This document shows positions 34,455 through 44,626 of a DNA stretch of 64,000 bases, piece by piece. This DNA comes from Pseudoalteromonas tunicata (GTDB lineage Bacteria; Pseudomonadota; Gammaproteobacteria; Enterobacterales; Alteromonadaceae): the NCBI RefSeq assembly GCF_002310815.1, contig NZ_CP011032.1, positions 2,644,001 through 2,708,000 on the forward strand, in the 5' to 3' direction. Both the position numbers and the translations under genes were made by a program. The notes beneath the pieces were generated by a model that was not told the origin of the DNA, did not search any database, and saw only the letters and a list, made by a program, of their open reading frames with translations. Numbering within the stretch: the stretch's first letter is position 1; each line of letters opens with the position of its first letter.

Positions 34455-37148
34455 TTAACTTTCCTTATCTAAAACTACGATGCCATTTTGTGCATCAACT
34501 ATCAGCATGTCGCCAGATTTAAACAACGCGCTGGCATGATTGGTATTGACCACACATGGGATGCCAAATTCTCTGGCAACAATGGAACTGTGAGACAACA
34601 TTGAGCCAATGTCTGTCACTACCGCACCCGCAAGTGCAAAAAGTGGCGTCCAAGATGCATCGGTAAAAGGAGCAATTAATATATCGCCTTTTTTAAATTG
34701 CCCTGCTTGCTTGGCTAAATCAGTGATCACACATGCTTTGCCACGGCAAAAACCGGCTGAAGTGGCAAGGCCAGACAGCTGTGTCAATGTTGGGTCTAAA
34801 ATTAAATCCGGTTGGCTCTTTGGCGAGCCAATAAAGGTTAACGGTGGCTCAGGCATTGATTGCCAAAGATGATAAGCCGATTGACGTTGTGCAAGCTTTG
34901 CAGGCTCAGTGAGCTGGTGCACATCGATGCGCTTTTCAAGATAACTTAAGATCTCTGCAAAATCTAAATAAGCAATATCATCCAGTGATGTGAGTTGCTG
35001 AGTTGCAACCAAACGCTGTCCTAGTTCATAAACAATACGACGAACTAACCAGATGGAGGTCACCATACTCATACGTGTCTCTTCACGTAATTTGGCACAA
35101 CCACTGTAGAGCGAAATGACCAGCTTCATTACTCGGCGTTGATACCAAGGGATTGTTTTTAATATTTCATTGCTGTTTTTACGTTGCTTACGTTGTTGTG
35201 TGGCGATGGCGTCATCTACCGCATAACCTTGATGCAGATACACTTTAATCATCTGCAATAAATAAGTTCGGTCATCGAGCCAGCGTGGATGTGTCAGCTC
35301 CATTTCTTCGCGTGCACGCACACCATTTTCGCGCATAAACTGCGCTAATGGACCACGAGAATATTTAATTCCAGCTTGATGTTCATTGAGAAATACTTCA
35401 AGTTCGTCCAGCTCTAAATCTAAAAATGCTTGCTTCACTTGTGGCCAATCGGCTAATTGTTGGCACAGCAGCCACAGCTCCTGTGCACTTGCAACAGTTC
35501 GCAAGTTAGACATATCGCCTTTAATTTGGTTATGTAATTGTTTACCTTTGTCGCCAAGCCACAGTGCACTTAATTCCTCTAAAATTCCGTAACAGGCAAA
35601 AGCGTTAATGTAGTAAGGCAAATAACCTTCATGCATGGCTTTAAAATAAGCCAAAGCATGTCGCATTTCTGCGGCCAACTGCTCTAAAGAAAGCTGCTGC
35701 AGTGGTTTTTGCTGAGCCCGGTCGAACTGTTTATAGCGCGAAGCTATCATACTGCGCGCACGACGTTTGGCACAAAAGAGCTCTTTAATGTTCTTTTTCA
35801 GCCAATAACGAGTGCACTGTTTGGCGCTATAATCCTGATGGCTATGCTTTTCGCCATAAGGATTGCGGTAACCTGCTAAATCAATAGCCTCACTACTGAA
35901 ACGCTGTAAAAACGGCAATTGATCTTCACCAATTGGAGTTTGAGCCAATTGCCAAGCAGTATAAGAAACATTGAGATATACATGACCTCGATAATAGGCG
36001 ATGGTTTCATCCGCCTCACCTAAGTCCAACAAACCTAACCCTTTACCACAACCTGTGTGGACCTGTTGCTGATAGTAACGGGCAAATGATAAACCAAGCG
36101 GCGTCATGCGACCGGTGAATATTTCCCCAATATCCATACGTGACCATAACATGGTTTTTTGCAAGTCAACATCTCGAGAACCTAGGTAAAAATCATCGAG
36201 TTGCGGTGCATGTGTCGTGATAGGGCGGCTTTGTAATAACCAAATTTTTCCTTCACTCCAGGTCCACTCCACATCTTGTGGCACACCAAAATAAGCTTCA
36301 ACTTTACATAATAAGGTGTATAACGCCTGCTGTGCCATTGGCCCTAAAGCAGGTTGTTGGCGCTGCTCGTCGGATACCGCAACCTTTTGTATTTCGCCAT
36401 CTAGATAAATTATTTGCTCAGATTTATCGGCGATAGTCACTTCCCTTACTTCGCCCGACGCTTTATCAATTTGCCAGCTATCGCTAACAACCTGACCAGA
36501 AACCAACCCTTCACACAAACCAAAACAGTTTTCAACCAAAAAGGCATCACGAGCAAAGGTCGTTGGATGTTGACCAAACGCGACGCCTGAAACATCTCCA
36601 AATTGCATCTGTTGCACAACCACCGCCATACGAGGCATGTCGAGGTGTTTGTCGGTATGCTGACGATAGCGATACGCAGCCTCGCTAAAAGCAGATGCCC
36701 AACATTCTTTAATCGCATCGAGGATAGTATCAAGCCCGCACAAGGCCAATTTAGTCAGATGTTGCCCAGCAAAAGAGCTACTTTCACCATCTTCATCAAG
36801 TGCTGATGAACGAACAGCCAACGGCCCTTTTAGGTGTGCTATTGCAGCGCTTATCGTATCTTGTAATGTATTTGGTAATGGAGACTCTTTAATCGCTTTG
36901 GCAGCAGCTTGCCACTGTTCATACCCCTCAGTAAGGTCGAACCTTGTCAGTAGCTCAATGTGCGCCGCAAAGTCATCAAACAAAGCCACACTCAAACAAA
37001 CACCTGCAGGAACCGGAAGACCTGCGGCTGACATTGCACACAATGAGGCTCCTTTGCCACCAATATGTGATACCGACTGAAGCGGCATATCTGTAAAGCG
37101 GAAAATATTATCGCTCTCAGTAGAGAGCTTCATCGCAGCGTTAATCAT
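34455..37148 (-). CDS. tamQ: MBC-amine condensing enzyme (PigC-like, PPDK-related)
   Basis: 897 residues, like PigC of prodigiosin synthesis. The N-terminal ATP-grasp domain shows SHIGGKGASLCAMSAAGLPV, GPLAVRSSALDEDGESSSFA and VEWTWSEGKIWLLQSRPITT. The C-terminal phosphohistidine domain has IGSMLSHSSIVAREFGIPC with the swivelling histidine. The enzyme uses ATP to activate the MBC aldehyde and joins it to an amine, giving the enamine of tambjamines. AGGAAATGCC precedes the ATG. That the partner is an open-chain amine rather than the pyrrole MAP follows from the absence of pigB and pigD homologues in the cluster. Confidence 0.9.
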   Translation of the reverse strand: MINAAMKLSTESDNIFRFTDMPLQSVSHIGGKGASLCAMSAAGLPVPAGVCLSVALFDDFAAHIELLTRFDLTEGYEQWQAAAKAIKESPLPNTLQDTISAAIAHLKGPLAVRSSALDEDGESSSFAGQHLTKLALCGLDTILDAIKECWASAFSEAAYRYRQHTDKHLDMPRMAVVVQQMQFGDVSGVAFGQHPTTFARDAFLVENCFGLCEGLVSGQVVSDSWQIDKASGEVREVTIADKSEQIIYLDGEIQKVAVSDEQRQQPALGPMAQQALYTLLCKVEAYFGVPQDVEWTWSEGKIWLLQSRPITTHAPQLDDFYLGSRDVDLQKTMLWSRMDIGEIFTGRMTPLGLSFARYYQQQVHTGCGKGLGLLDLGEADETIAYYRGHVYLNVSYTAWQLAQTPIGEDQLPFLQRFSSEAIDLAGYRNPYGEKHSHQDYSAKQCTRYWLKKNIKELFCAKRRARSMIASRYKQFDRAQQKPLQQLSLEQLAAEMRHALAYFKAMHEGYLPYYINAFACYGILEELSALWLGDKGKQLHNQIKGDMSNLRTVASAQELWLLCQQLADWPQVKQAFLDLELDELEVFLNEHQAGIKYSRGPLAQFMRENGVRAREEMELTHPRWLDDRTYLLQMIKVYLHQGYAVDDAIATQQRKQRKNSNEILKTIPWYQRRVMKLVISLYSGCAKLREETRMSMVTSIWLVRRIVYELGQRLVATQQLTSLDDIAYLDFAEILSYLEKRIDVHQLTEPAKLAQRQSAYHLWQSMPEPPLTFIGSPKSQPDLILDPTLTQLSGLATSAGFCRGKACVITDLAKQAGQFKKGDILIAPFTDASWTPLFALAGAVVTDIGSMLSHSSIVAREFGIPCVVNTNHASALFKSGDMLIVDAQNGIVVLDKES

Positions 37149-37176
37149 GGCATTTCCTTTCTCTTCTGAATTATTG

Positions 37177-38190
37177 TCATTTCACAGCACAAAACGCGAA
37201 GTAACTTTCTCCTGGTAACAATCGTTTTATTGCTACATCCGAAAAACCAGCCTTTGTCAGCATTTGCTGAAATTGCTGTGCATCAGGCAGTGCCCCGCCC
37301 ACTTCACTTAAGCTAAACCATAAATTGAGCGCGCTGATGGCACTCGTTCCACCCTGACAGCTCGTAGTTAACAGTAACTTTCCGCCAGGTTTAAGTAATT
37401 GCAACGCCAAAGCACATACTTGCTCGCGTTCAGCTTCGTTAAAGTAGTAAATGTTGTTATGCAGTGTGATGAGGTCAAATTGCGCTTCGCCCTGGAGGTC
37501 AAAAAAAGAGCGATGCTCAACGGCAATATCCAAGATATTGGCAGCTTTGAGGCGTTGTCGTGCTTGCTCAGCCACATCTTGCTGATAATCAATTGCCAAA
37601 ATGTCACTGTCAGGTAATCGTTGACGAAGATAAACCAAGTACTGACCTGCGCCACAGCCAACTTCTAAAATTGATTGTGGCGTTGGTTTCGTTTTAAGTG
37701 CCCAATCAATGGCCTCTTCCACAAAGGGTTCGAGGATCCGAGACGATTTTGCAATCACTTGACCATCTTGATCTGCTAGCTGATAAGCTTGCCCGCCACA
37801 AAAACGCTGAGGTGCACTCAGTAAGGCGTCATAGTGGTAACGGATTGCTTCTTCAAAAAGAGCGGCGGCAATTTGATTGTCATCTTTAGCTAAGTGCTTG
37901 CTAAGTTTGCCTTTTAATTGGTACTTACCATCACGCAAACTCAACTCTTTTAGGGTTACACCGCAATTTAGCCACGCGCTGAGCGCCCCTTTTTTGCTTT
38001 CGTCTACGGTCAGTAATTGTTGTAATTGCTCTAAGGTTTTGCCACCTTGATTTAAAAAATCTAATACTCCACTGGAGTTTGCGGCGGTCACAAAACTAGT
38101 GCGATACATGGTATCCACATGTTTGCCAAGCTTCAAAAAAGCGAAAATATTTTTGTCGAAGATGAGTTTTTTTAATGTAGTCAGTTGCAT
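37177..38190 (-). CDS. tamP: S-adenosylmethionine O-methyltransferase (PigF-like)
   Basis: 337 residues. The SAM-binding motif is ILEVGCGAGQYLVYLRQRL followed by ILAIDYQQDVAEQARQRL, with a later LLKPGGKLLLTTSCQGG. The N-terminal ~150 residues form a helical dimerisation domain. It should methylate the hydroxyl group of the bipyrrole aldehyde to give the 4-methoxy group of MBC, as PigF does. It lies eight bases below tamN and 28 above tamQ. The letter assumes that the published cluster skips O. Confidence 0.85.
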   Translation of the reverse strand: MQLTTLKKLIFDKNIFAFLKLGKHVDTMYRTSFVTAANSSGVLDFLNQGGKTLEQLQQLLTVDESKKGALSAWLNCGVTLKELSLRDGKYQLKGKLSKHLAKDDNQIAAALFEEAIRYHYDALLSAPQRFCGGQAYQLADQDGQVIAKSSRILEPFVEEAIDWALKTKPTPQSILEVGCGAGQYLVYLRQRLPDSDILAIDYQQDVAEQARQRLKAANILDIAVEHRSFFDLQGEAQFDLITLHNNIYYFNEAEREQVCALALQLLKPGGKLLLTTSCQGGTSAISALNLWFSLSEVGGALPDAQQFQQMLTKAGFSDVAIKRLLPGESYFAFCAVK

Positions 38191-38198
38191 GATTCTAC

Positions 38199-39398
38199 CT
38201 AGAAGTAATAGCGAAAACCGAGCTGCAGAACGTTGGCAAATTGCTCAAATTCGCTATCACGCGCTCCTTGTTCTGGTGTCCACGCCAAGGCCAACCTTAA
38301 CTGCAAGTTGTCACTAGCAGAATGAGTTACAGCCAATGACAACGTGGGATGATTGTCGATTAAGTTTTGCATTGCCAAGATTTCGTAGCGGGTTAGATCA
38401 CGCCATTCATCACTGTATGACACAGCGAGATAGCGCTTTGCCACTCCCATTGGCATGATTTGGCTGCGGGCTTGTTGCTGCTGCCAAAAATCGTAGTCTG
38501 AGGTAGTGCTTGCAGCTAAAGATTGTTGTTGCCACTCCAAAGTGAAAGTGCCATTTTTGCCAACTTTAGTGCTGAGCCCCACGAGGTATCTTTGCTGCTT
38601 ATTTTGATGGGCTAACAGACGCTCAGTACCCCGTAACTGAGCACTGAGCACCTCACCATATACATCGGCATCAAGCCAGCTGACATACTGCTGTAAACTG
38701 GCCGAAAGGTAACGCTGCTCTTCACGAATTGCTGCGGTTAACAGCCACACACCTTGCTCCAAAGTGCCTTTAACCACCTGTAACAGATTTAGCTTATCAT
38801 TTTGGTTACCTGTTACCACGGTTTGGGTCAGTAAATCATTGCTCGCAAAGTAGTCATAACGAATTGCATCAACCCCACGTTTATATAAACGGTCTAAGTC
38901 AAAAACACTAAATGCCCCCAATGGATCGACAGGTGAAAAAATCCGCCCTAATCCGACTGTAACTGGTTGACGACCTAACGTTAAACGGCCTTGTTGCCAA
39001 TCATGTTGCCAATAAGCCCAGTCAATCTGTCCGTACCATAACTGCTTTGAGCTATCACTGTCCTTTTCTAAATCGACCAGCCGATCGGTAACATCACGAT
39101 TAGCAAACAAAGGAAGTGCCCATGCTTGATCAAGATAGTCATAATCAAGCTGTGCATGTATCACCCATTGCGAAGCGTGTTGAGTGTATTTATATTCCAA
39201 TCGAGCAAACCAATTACTGCCAAGGCTGTTGTCGCTAGCAGCATCAATCGCGGTGGCATTACCTTCAACCACACCAGACCATTTTGACACCGGAGCTGTA
39301 GCATCATCTAATAACGCAGACCAATCATCCTCTTGAGCAAAACTACTGGCATGGTGCAAAGCCCCCGCCAGTAACAGCATGCTAAACTTCAGATTCAC
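38199..39398 (-). CDS. tamN: Predicted outer-membrane beta-barrel protein
   Basis: 399 residues. A signal peptide (MNLKFSMLLLAGALHHASSFA) is followed by alternating amphipathic strands such as WFARLEYKYTQHASQWVIHA and the terminal LQLGFRYYF, typical of outer-membrane barrels. I do not recognise a named family. The start overlaps the ABC ATPase gene by four bases, so with tamJ-M it may complete an envelope-spanning export system for the pigment. A porin-like role is an inference. Confidence 0.65.
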   Translation of the reverse strand: MNLKFSMLLLAGALHHASSFAQEDDWSALLDDATAPVSKWSGVVEGNATAIDAASDNSLGSNWFARLEYKYTQHASQWVIHAQLDYDYLDQAWALPLFANRDVTDRLVDLEKDSDSSKQLWYGQIDWAYWQHDWQQGRLTLGRQPVTVGLGRIFSPVDPLGAFSVFDLDRLYKRGVDAIRYDYFASNDLLTQTVVTGNQNDKLNLLQVVKGTLEQGVWLLTAAIREEQRYLSASLQQYVSWLDADVYGEVLSAQLRGTERLLAHQNKQQRYLVGLSTKVGKNGTFTLEWQQQSLAASTTSDYDFWQQQQARSQIMPMGVAKRYLAVSYSDEWRDLTRYEILAMQNLIDNHPTLSLAVTHSASDNLQLRLALAWTPEQGARDSEFEQFANVLQLGFRYYF

Positions 39399-40099
39399 AG
39401 AGCCACCAGCTTTGGTTGCTGATCTTTACGTTCATCGCTCACTATCTGGCCATCTTGTAATTGCAGTACTCGCTGCGCTCGTTGAATAACGCGCTGATCG
39501 TGCGAACTAAACAAGAAAGTAATGCCTAAATCGTGATTGAGTTTTACCATCAAATTAAGCAAATTTTCCGCAGAGTGAGAATCCAAGTTTGCGGTCGGTT
39601 CATCAGCAACAACTAACAAAGGTTGCGCCGCTATCGCACGAGCAACTGCGACTCGCTGCTGTTGCCCACCACTCAATTGAGCTGGAAAACGGTCTTTTAA
39701 ATCCGCAAGTCCAACCGATGTCAACGTCTCCATCGCGCGTTGGCGACGCAGCTTTTTATCCAAACCACAAAACTCCATTATCATTTCAGTATTTTCTAAT
39801 GCGGTTAACACCGGCATTAAATTATATGCTTGAAATACAAAGCCTATTTTTTCTCGACGAATATCTGCCAGCGCATTATTTGTCATGGTTGATACATCCA
39901 GATCATCAAATAAATAAGTTCCTGAGGTCGCTTTATCTAATAAGCCTATAATGTTTAACAACGTTGATTTACCAGAGCCTGAAGGTCCGGCAATCACAGT
40001 AAACTCGCCCTTATCTATGGTGAGATCTATGTCTTTCAAACAATGAAATGATTGATGTTTGTCAGAAAATATTTTATTGATTTTGGTGAGTGAAATCAT
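39395..40099 (-). CDS. tamM: ABC transporter ATP-binding protein (MacB/LolD type)
   Basis: 234 residues. Walker A AGPSGSGKSTLLNIIG, signature LSGGQQQRVAVARAI and Walker B LLVVADEPTANLDS are complete. It should energise the two FtsX-type permeases TamK and TamL. The ATG at 40099 is preferred over that at 40105 because AAGGA then has a normal spacing. It belongs to the putative export unit within the tam operon. Confidence 0.92.
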   Translation of the reverse strand: MISLTKINKIFSDKHQSFHCLKDIDLTIDKGEFTVIAGPSGSGKSTLLNIIGLLDKATSGTYLFDDLDVSTMTNNALADIRREKIGFVFQAYNLMPVLTALENTEMIMEFCGLDKKLRRQRAMETLTSVGLADLKDRFPAQLSGGQQQRVAVARAIAAQPLLVVADEPTANLDSHSAENLLNLMVKLNHDLGITFLFSSHDQRVIQRAQRVLQLQDGQIVSDERKDQQPKLVAL

Positions 40100-40109
40100 G
40101 GTCATTCCT

Positions 40110-41366
40110 TTACGATTCGTGACTTGCTGCTACTGGTGAGCGGTGACCAGCGCGAATAGCTGGAACCAACGTAACGACGATAGTGATAACAAAAATAAAC
40201 AGCACACTGAGCAGTAATTTATCGGTGTACAACGTAGAATAAAATTTCTCAGGAAGGAGCACGCCACCGGCTTCCATTGCGGTGCCAAACACTTCCTTAA
40301 AGTTCAGTCCTTCGGTGGCAAAATAGTAATGCCCCCACAGCCCAAATCCGAGGCCAAGTAAGAGTGAAAAAGCACTGAGGTAAACCGCTTCTAAAAGCAC
40401 CACTTTAGTCACCGTACTTGCCCTTGCACCAACGGCTATCATCATCGAAAATTCTTTTTGGCGGCGAAAAGTCGACATCAATACCGTATTTAAGATCCCA
40501 ACTGCGACCACGACATAGACAATCAGCATCAATAAGTACATGCCCGCAGCATCCAAGGTCACTGCCGAATACAGCTCAGGGGCAGCCGTTTGCCAAGGTT
40601 GTACGCCATACTCTGGCAACTGTGCACGAATAGATGCTGTCAACAGGCCCACACCATCACTGCCACTTGGCGAATATAATGCCAATTCACTGACTTGACC
40701 GTCGACTTCAAGTAGCCTTTGCAGCGCAGTAATCGGCACTTCAGCCCAGAAGGTATCAAGTTCATGTAATCCGGTTTTAAATATCCCAGCAACTTGAAAT
40801 GCGGAGCGAGCTAAATCGCCCCCACTGGCAGGTTTTACCGTAAGCGTAACCGTGTCTCCAATTCGCACTTCAAGATTGGTGGCAAGGGTTGCACCCAGTA
40901 CGATGCCAGCCAAATTGCCATGGGGATGTGACTGAGTAAATGCAGCTAAGGTTTCCCCTTGCTCAATAGCCTTGTCATCGGCAATTGCTGATACCTGACG
41001 CTCAAGCTCAGGCTCAACCCCTGAAATACTCAGCGCAATACCATGTCGACCCGCTTGAATTAACGCATCAGCCCGCAAGCGTGCAACAACTTGCAGTTGT
41101 GGCTGCTGGCTCAAAATGGTTTGCTTAACTTCTTCTGGTGTTCGAATCAAATGCGCTAACGCAGGATCATCCCGATATTGTGGGTGCTGCACCACAACAT
41201 GGCCAAGCCCCATTTTTACACCTATGTCGACCATGGCTTTATGGCCTCCATCAGACAACCCCATAAACAAGATCATCATGCTAAAGGCAAAAATAATAAT
41301 CACAGAGGTCAGTATTGAACGGCGTTTATTGCGCAATAAATTGCGTAAAGCTAACTTATGTATCAT
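40110..41366 (-). CDS. tamL: FtsX/MacB-type ABC permease
   Basis: 418 residues. An N-terminal transmembrane helix follows LRNLLRNKRRSILTS, then a periplasmic domain of about 220 residues, then three helices including VVAVGILNTVLMSTFRRQKE and a C-terminal VLFIFVITIVVTLVPAI. This is the topology of MacB-like and LolC/E-like permeases, which push substrates from the periplasmic side. It overlaps tamK by four bases. Confidence 0.88.
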   Translation of the reverse strand: MIHKLALRNLLRNKRRSILTSVIIIFAFSMMILFMGLSDGGHKAMVDIGVKMGLGHVVVQHPQYRDDPALAHLIRTPEEVKQTILSQQPQLQVVARLRADALIQAGRHGIALSISGVEPELERQVSAIADDKAIEQGETLAAFTQSHPHGNLAGIVLGATLATNLEVRIGDTVTLTVKPASGGDLARSAFQVAGIFKTGLHELDTFWAEVPITALQRLLEVDGQVSELALYSPSGSDGVGLLTASIRAQLPEYGVQPWQTAAPELYSAVTLDAAGMYLLMLIVYVVVAVGILNTVLMSTFRRQKEFSMMIAVGARASTVTKVVLLEAVYLSAFSLLLGLGFGLWGHYYFATEGLNFKEVFGTAMEAGGVLLPEKFYSTLYTDKLLLSVLFIFVITIVVTLVPAIRAGHRSPVAASHES

Positions 41367-42772
41367 GTGGCTCTCATTCCTTGTGCTGGCACCAAACGTG
41401 CTGCAGAGAAGGCCGGATAAAGCGCAGCAAGTATGGCAATAATAAACATCACCACAACTGGGGTGATCACATTCTCAACGGTTAGTTTTGCTTTTAGGGC
41501 ACTGGTCATCCCAACACCTGCCAGGCTAAATTCACCAAACTGACTGATGTCCCAACCATTTTGCTGCAAATAGCTGCCCAAAATAAGTCCCATCGCGATG
41601 CCAGCCAAAGACGCAACAAAAGTCAGTAATAACGTTTCCACTGTCACGAGCCAAACAACATTGCCACCTTTTAAACCCAAGGCTTTTAATAAACTCAATT
41701 CTTTACGGCGTTCCATCACGCTGACTAACATGGCATTCATCACACCAACCCCAGCAATAAGGAAAATGATAAATACCAAAGTCCCCATTAACGCTTGGTT
41801 AGATTTAATTAAGGCCAAAATATCTGGACGTAACTGAGACCAAGATTGCACAGTGAGATCTGTATGTGAGCTCAAAACGGTTTGAACTTGCTGCTGTAAG
41901 GCATCAACTTTTTGTAATGAATCACTACTTAATGCAATTTCGTGGCTTTGATTTGGCAGTTGCAAAAGTTTCTGCAAATCATTGAAATGAAATACAATTC
42001 GAGTTCTATCAATCAGGTCTGTACCTTGTCTGCTAATCCCTGCGACTTGCAGCTCTAGAGAATGCTGCGCCCCAAGCGAGGTTTCATAAAGCAATACTAC
42101 TTTGTCGCCAATTTGAGCTTGGAGGTTTTTTGCAAGTTTGACCCCTAAAATCACTTTTGGGGCAACTTCAGGTAACGGTGCAAGAATATCTATCAGTTGA
42201 TCGGTTTGTTCTTGCAACGTTACACTGGCCGTTGACATATCGCCTTCAAGCTCAGCAAATGCATCCGCTATCGCTTGATCAGTCAACTGCTTATCAAGTA
42301 ACTCCTGTTCTGAAGTCAGTGCTTGCCCTTGTGGCCAAGGTGTTGGAGCTGACAAGAACTCCCCTTCGATGATTTGTTCTGCAATTGAGGTCACGTTCAC
42401 TTCTTCGGTCGGCTCAATACCAGCCAAACTTACACCAATCGACTTATTGCCTCGTGTTAAATAGCCAAAACTATATAATCGAGCCGCCGCACCTTTAACA
42501 CCGCCTATTGCCCTTAACTGTTCAAGTATGTCTTCGTTATTAGCAATCGTTTGCTGTACTTGCCGCTTAGCTAAATACTCTTTTTGGTGGACTTGAACAT
42601 GCCCAACTTGACCTTGAGTTGTGCCAGTGATCAGGTCATTGCTCAGACCGTCCATAATGGCAAGTGTCGTGATACAAAAACCTATACCTAATGTGATCCC
42701 AAGCGCAGTTACCGCACTTCGCTTGCGATTACGGATCAGGTTTCGCCACGCTAACCGTATAAATAATCCCAT
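41363..42772 (-). CDS. tamK: FtsX/MacB-type ABC permease
   Basis: 469 residues, same topology as TamL with a larger periplasmic domain. The N-terminus is FIRLAWRNLIRNRKRSAVTA and the C-terminal helices include LVFIIFLIAGVGVMNAMLVS and MFIIAILAALYPAFSAARL. With TamL and TamM it should form a heteromeric transporter. It lies nine bases after tamJ. Confidence 0.88.
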   Translation of the reverse strand: MGLFIRLAWRNLIRNRKRSAVTALGITLGIGFCITTLAIMDGLSNDLITGTTQGQVGHVQVHQKEYLAKRQVQQTIANNEDILEQLRAIGGVKGAAARLYSFGYLTRGNKSIGVSLAGIEPTEEVNVTSIAEQIIEGEFLSAPTPWPQGQALTSEQELLDKQLTDQAIADAFAELEGDMSTASVTLQEQTDQLIDILAPLPEVAPKVILGVKLAKNLQAQIGDKVVLLYETSLGAQHSLELQVAGISRQGTDLIDRTRIVFHFNDLQKLLQLPNQSHEIALSSDSLQKVDALQQQVQTVLSSHTDLTVQSWSQLRPDILALIKSNQALMGTLVFIIFLIAGVGVMNAMLVSVMERRKELSLLKALGLKGGNVVWLVTVETLLLTFVASLAGIAMGLILGSYLQQNGWDISQFGEFSLAGVGMTSALKAKLTVENVITPVVVMFIIAILAALYPAFSAARLVPAQGMRAT

Positions 42773-42780
42773 AGTGCCCT

Positions 42781-43542
42781 CTATTGAAACGCTTGTTCGG
42801 TGAACTTACTGGCGGCCAAATCTGTATTAAATTTAATTTTTTTGTACTGCATGCGAGTGTATTCATCTGGCTTATCTGAAATTCGCATTTCTAATAAAGT
42901 CGGGACTTTAAACCCATCCATTTGCTGCACATCGCTATACGATAACGTACGTTCAGACTCAGTATCTTCAGCACGGCGGAAATAAGTCACCTTTTCTGGA
43001 AACACCCGTCCATCTTCTAAATACAACTGATACTGCACTTTGCCCCACACCACGGGTGCTGATGGCAAAGGTGACAACGCAATAAGGTGATGCTCGCGGC
43101 CCTCAGATTGCCAAGATTTTTCTAACTCATAGCTGTAGTGCACCGCCAAATCTGTTTCGCGCATTAAGTCATCATTGCTAAAATGGCTGCCCATCCAGCT
43201 TGATGCCAGCATCGAGCTGCTCATCACTGTGGTACGCTTATTTCGCGGTTCAAAAAACGAAATTCGATCATCCACTTTAAGAGTTACATTACCGCGCCAA
43301 AGTGCAGGGCCAAGCATTTTGACCATCACTTTTTGTGCGTCGTTTCGGTCATCTGTCAGAACTTGCAAGACAAAATCACGCTGAAAATCAGCTTTGTTAA
43401 TATCCATTGTCAGTACAGAAGCTGAGGTCTTAGCACGCAGGATCCGCTCTGCACTATCAATCCATTGACCAAGTGGTTCGGTTGATTTCGCAAACGCGTG
43501 GTAACTAAAGAAAATAAAAATAATGAAGAAGAGCTTTTTCAT
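42781..43542 (-). CDS. tamJ: LolA-like periplasmic outer-membrane lipoprotein-sorting protein
   Basis: 253 residues. The signal peptide MKKLFFIIFIFFSYHAFAKS is followed by a domain of the outer-membrane lipoprotein-sorting type: DRNDAQKVMVKMLGPALWRG, RISFFEPRNKRTTVMSSSM and VTYFRRAEDTESERTLSYSD. Such proteins are usually encoded beside MacB-like permeases and may ferry hydrophobic cargo across the periplasm. It therefore fits an export route for a lipophilic pigment. Its role is an inference from context. Confidence 0.8.
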   Translation of the reverse strand: MKKLFFIIFIFFSYHAFAKSTEPLGQWIDSAERILRAKTSASVLTMDINKADFQRDFVLQVLTDDRNDAQKVMVKMLGPALWRGNVTLKVDDRISFFEPRNKRTTVMSSSMLASSWMGSHFSNDDLMRETDLAVHYSYELEKSWQSEGREHHLIALSPLPSAPVVWGKVQYQLYLEDGRVFPEKVTYFRRAEDTESERTLSYSDVQQMDGFKVPTLLEMRISDKPDEYTRMQYKKIKFNTDLAASKFTEQAFQ

Positions 43543-43555
43543 AATGTTCCTTTTA

Positions 43556-44626
43556 CTATTCGGTTAAAATCCGAGATAAATGAGTGCGATAGCGAAATTG
43601 CGCTAAAAACTCAGGGGCGAGCGTGCTTTTCCCGACACGTGCAATGAACAATGGATAGTTTTGCGCTCCTAGCAACTGACTCAGAGCCGTTTTAGCATCA
43701 GAATGCTGAAGCAAAACGCTTAACGGGTGCATTGCTAATCCTTGCTCTGTTGCTTGTAACCAAGTGTCCAATATCAATTCTCCTGCACTGAGCAATGCCA
43801 TCTTACTTTGTACGTCTTTTAGAGACAAGCATATTATCTGACCACTACGCAAGGTCAGACCAGCAAGCTCGGAGGCCATTTTATCTGCCATTCCAAACCG
43901 ACATAAAATCCGCATCATGTGTGGACTCAAAAGCCATTGATACGCTCTTCGCTTGACAAAACCAAGCGGTCCCATCAATTGCTGAATATTAAAACCACGC
44001 TCTTTCTTAACTGATTTATGCTTAGAAAAATCAATAAATTGATACGTTTCTTGCCAAACCTTGTTATGACTAAAATCAAGCCCGGCAAACCGTGCGACTA
44101 ACTGAGACAAGTGTTGCTGCTTGCTTCCAGCCAAAGGGTGCCATTCAAGTGCAACCGTCGGCCAAACTCTCATGGTTAAAACGGGATTATGTAGGGTTAA
44201 TGGTGATGTCGACAGTAATGGACCACGGTGGGTATAACGCTCACCAAGCAAACGTTTAAGCCGAGAAAACTGCCTCGCGTTAGCTTGTTCTGGTTGATAT
44301 GTTAATTTCACGCACAGTATAAATTCACTGGGATGTTTAGTATGTGAATCATCGGGTTCAATCTGACATTGCACTCCTGCTGCGCATAGCAGGTTTAATA
44401 ACGCGGCAGTAAACCCTGCAATACTAATCCACATCTCATTTTGCAAAGCAGGTACTGCGTTAATTGTCAGCTCAGGTGCAATTTCAATCTCGATAGCCCC
44501 ATCAAATGGTAAGACTTCCGCTCGAAAATGAACACGCCACGGTTGGCAGTTGTGTGAAGAAGGCGCTAACTTAGCCAGCTCCACACATTCTGCCAGTAAC
44601 TCAGCTAGCGGCTTGCAAGGCGTCAT
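43556..44626 (-). CDS. tamI: Nitroreductase-like oxidoreductase (PigM-like)
   Basis: 356 residues. The N-terminal LAKLAPSSHNCQPWRVHF is the flavin-binding signature of nitroreductase-like proteins, with a later RYTHRGPL and a C-terminal FIARVGKSTLAPEFLAQF. PigM of Serratia oxidises the bipyrrole methanol HBM to the aldehyde HBC, and the same step is expected here. The gene overlaps the 3' end of tamH by 26 bases, which is unusually long for the cluster. Confidence 0.8.
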   Translation of the reverse strand: MTPCKPLAELLAECVELAKLAPSSHNCQPWRVHFRAEVLPFDGAIEIEIAPELTINAVPALQNEMWISIAGFTAALLNLLCAAGVQCQIEPDDSHTKHPSEFILCVKLTYQPEQANARQFSRLKRLLGERYTHRGPLLSTSPLTLHNPVLTMRVWPTVALEWHPLAGSKQQHLSQLVARFAGLDFSHNKVWQETYQFIDFSKHKSVKKERGFNIQQLMGPLGFVKRRAYQWLLSPHMMRILCRFGMADKMASELAGLTLRSGQIICLSLKDVQSKMALLSAGELILDTWLQATEQGLAMHPLSVLLQHSDAKTALSQLLGAQNYPLFIARVGKSTLAPEFLAQFRYRTHLSRILTE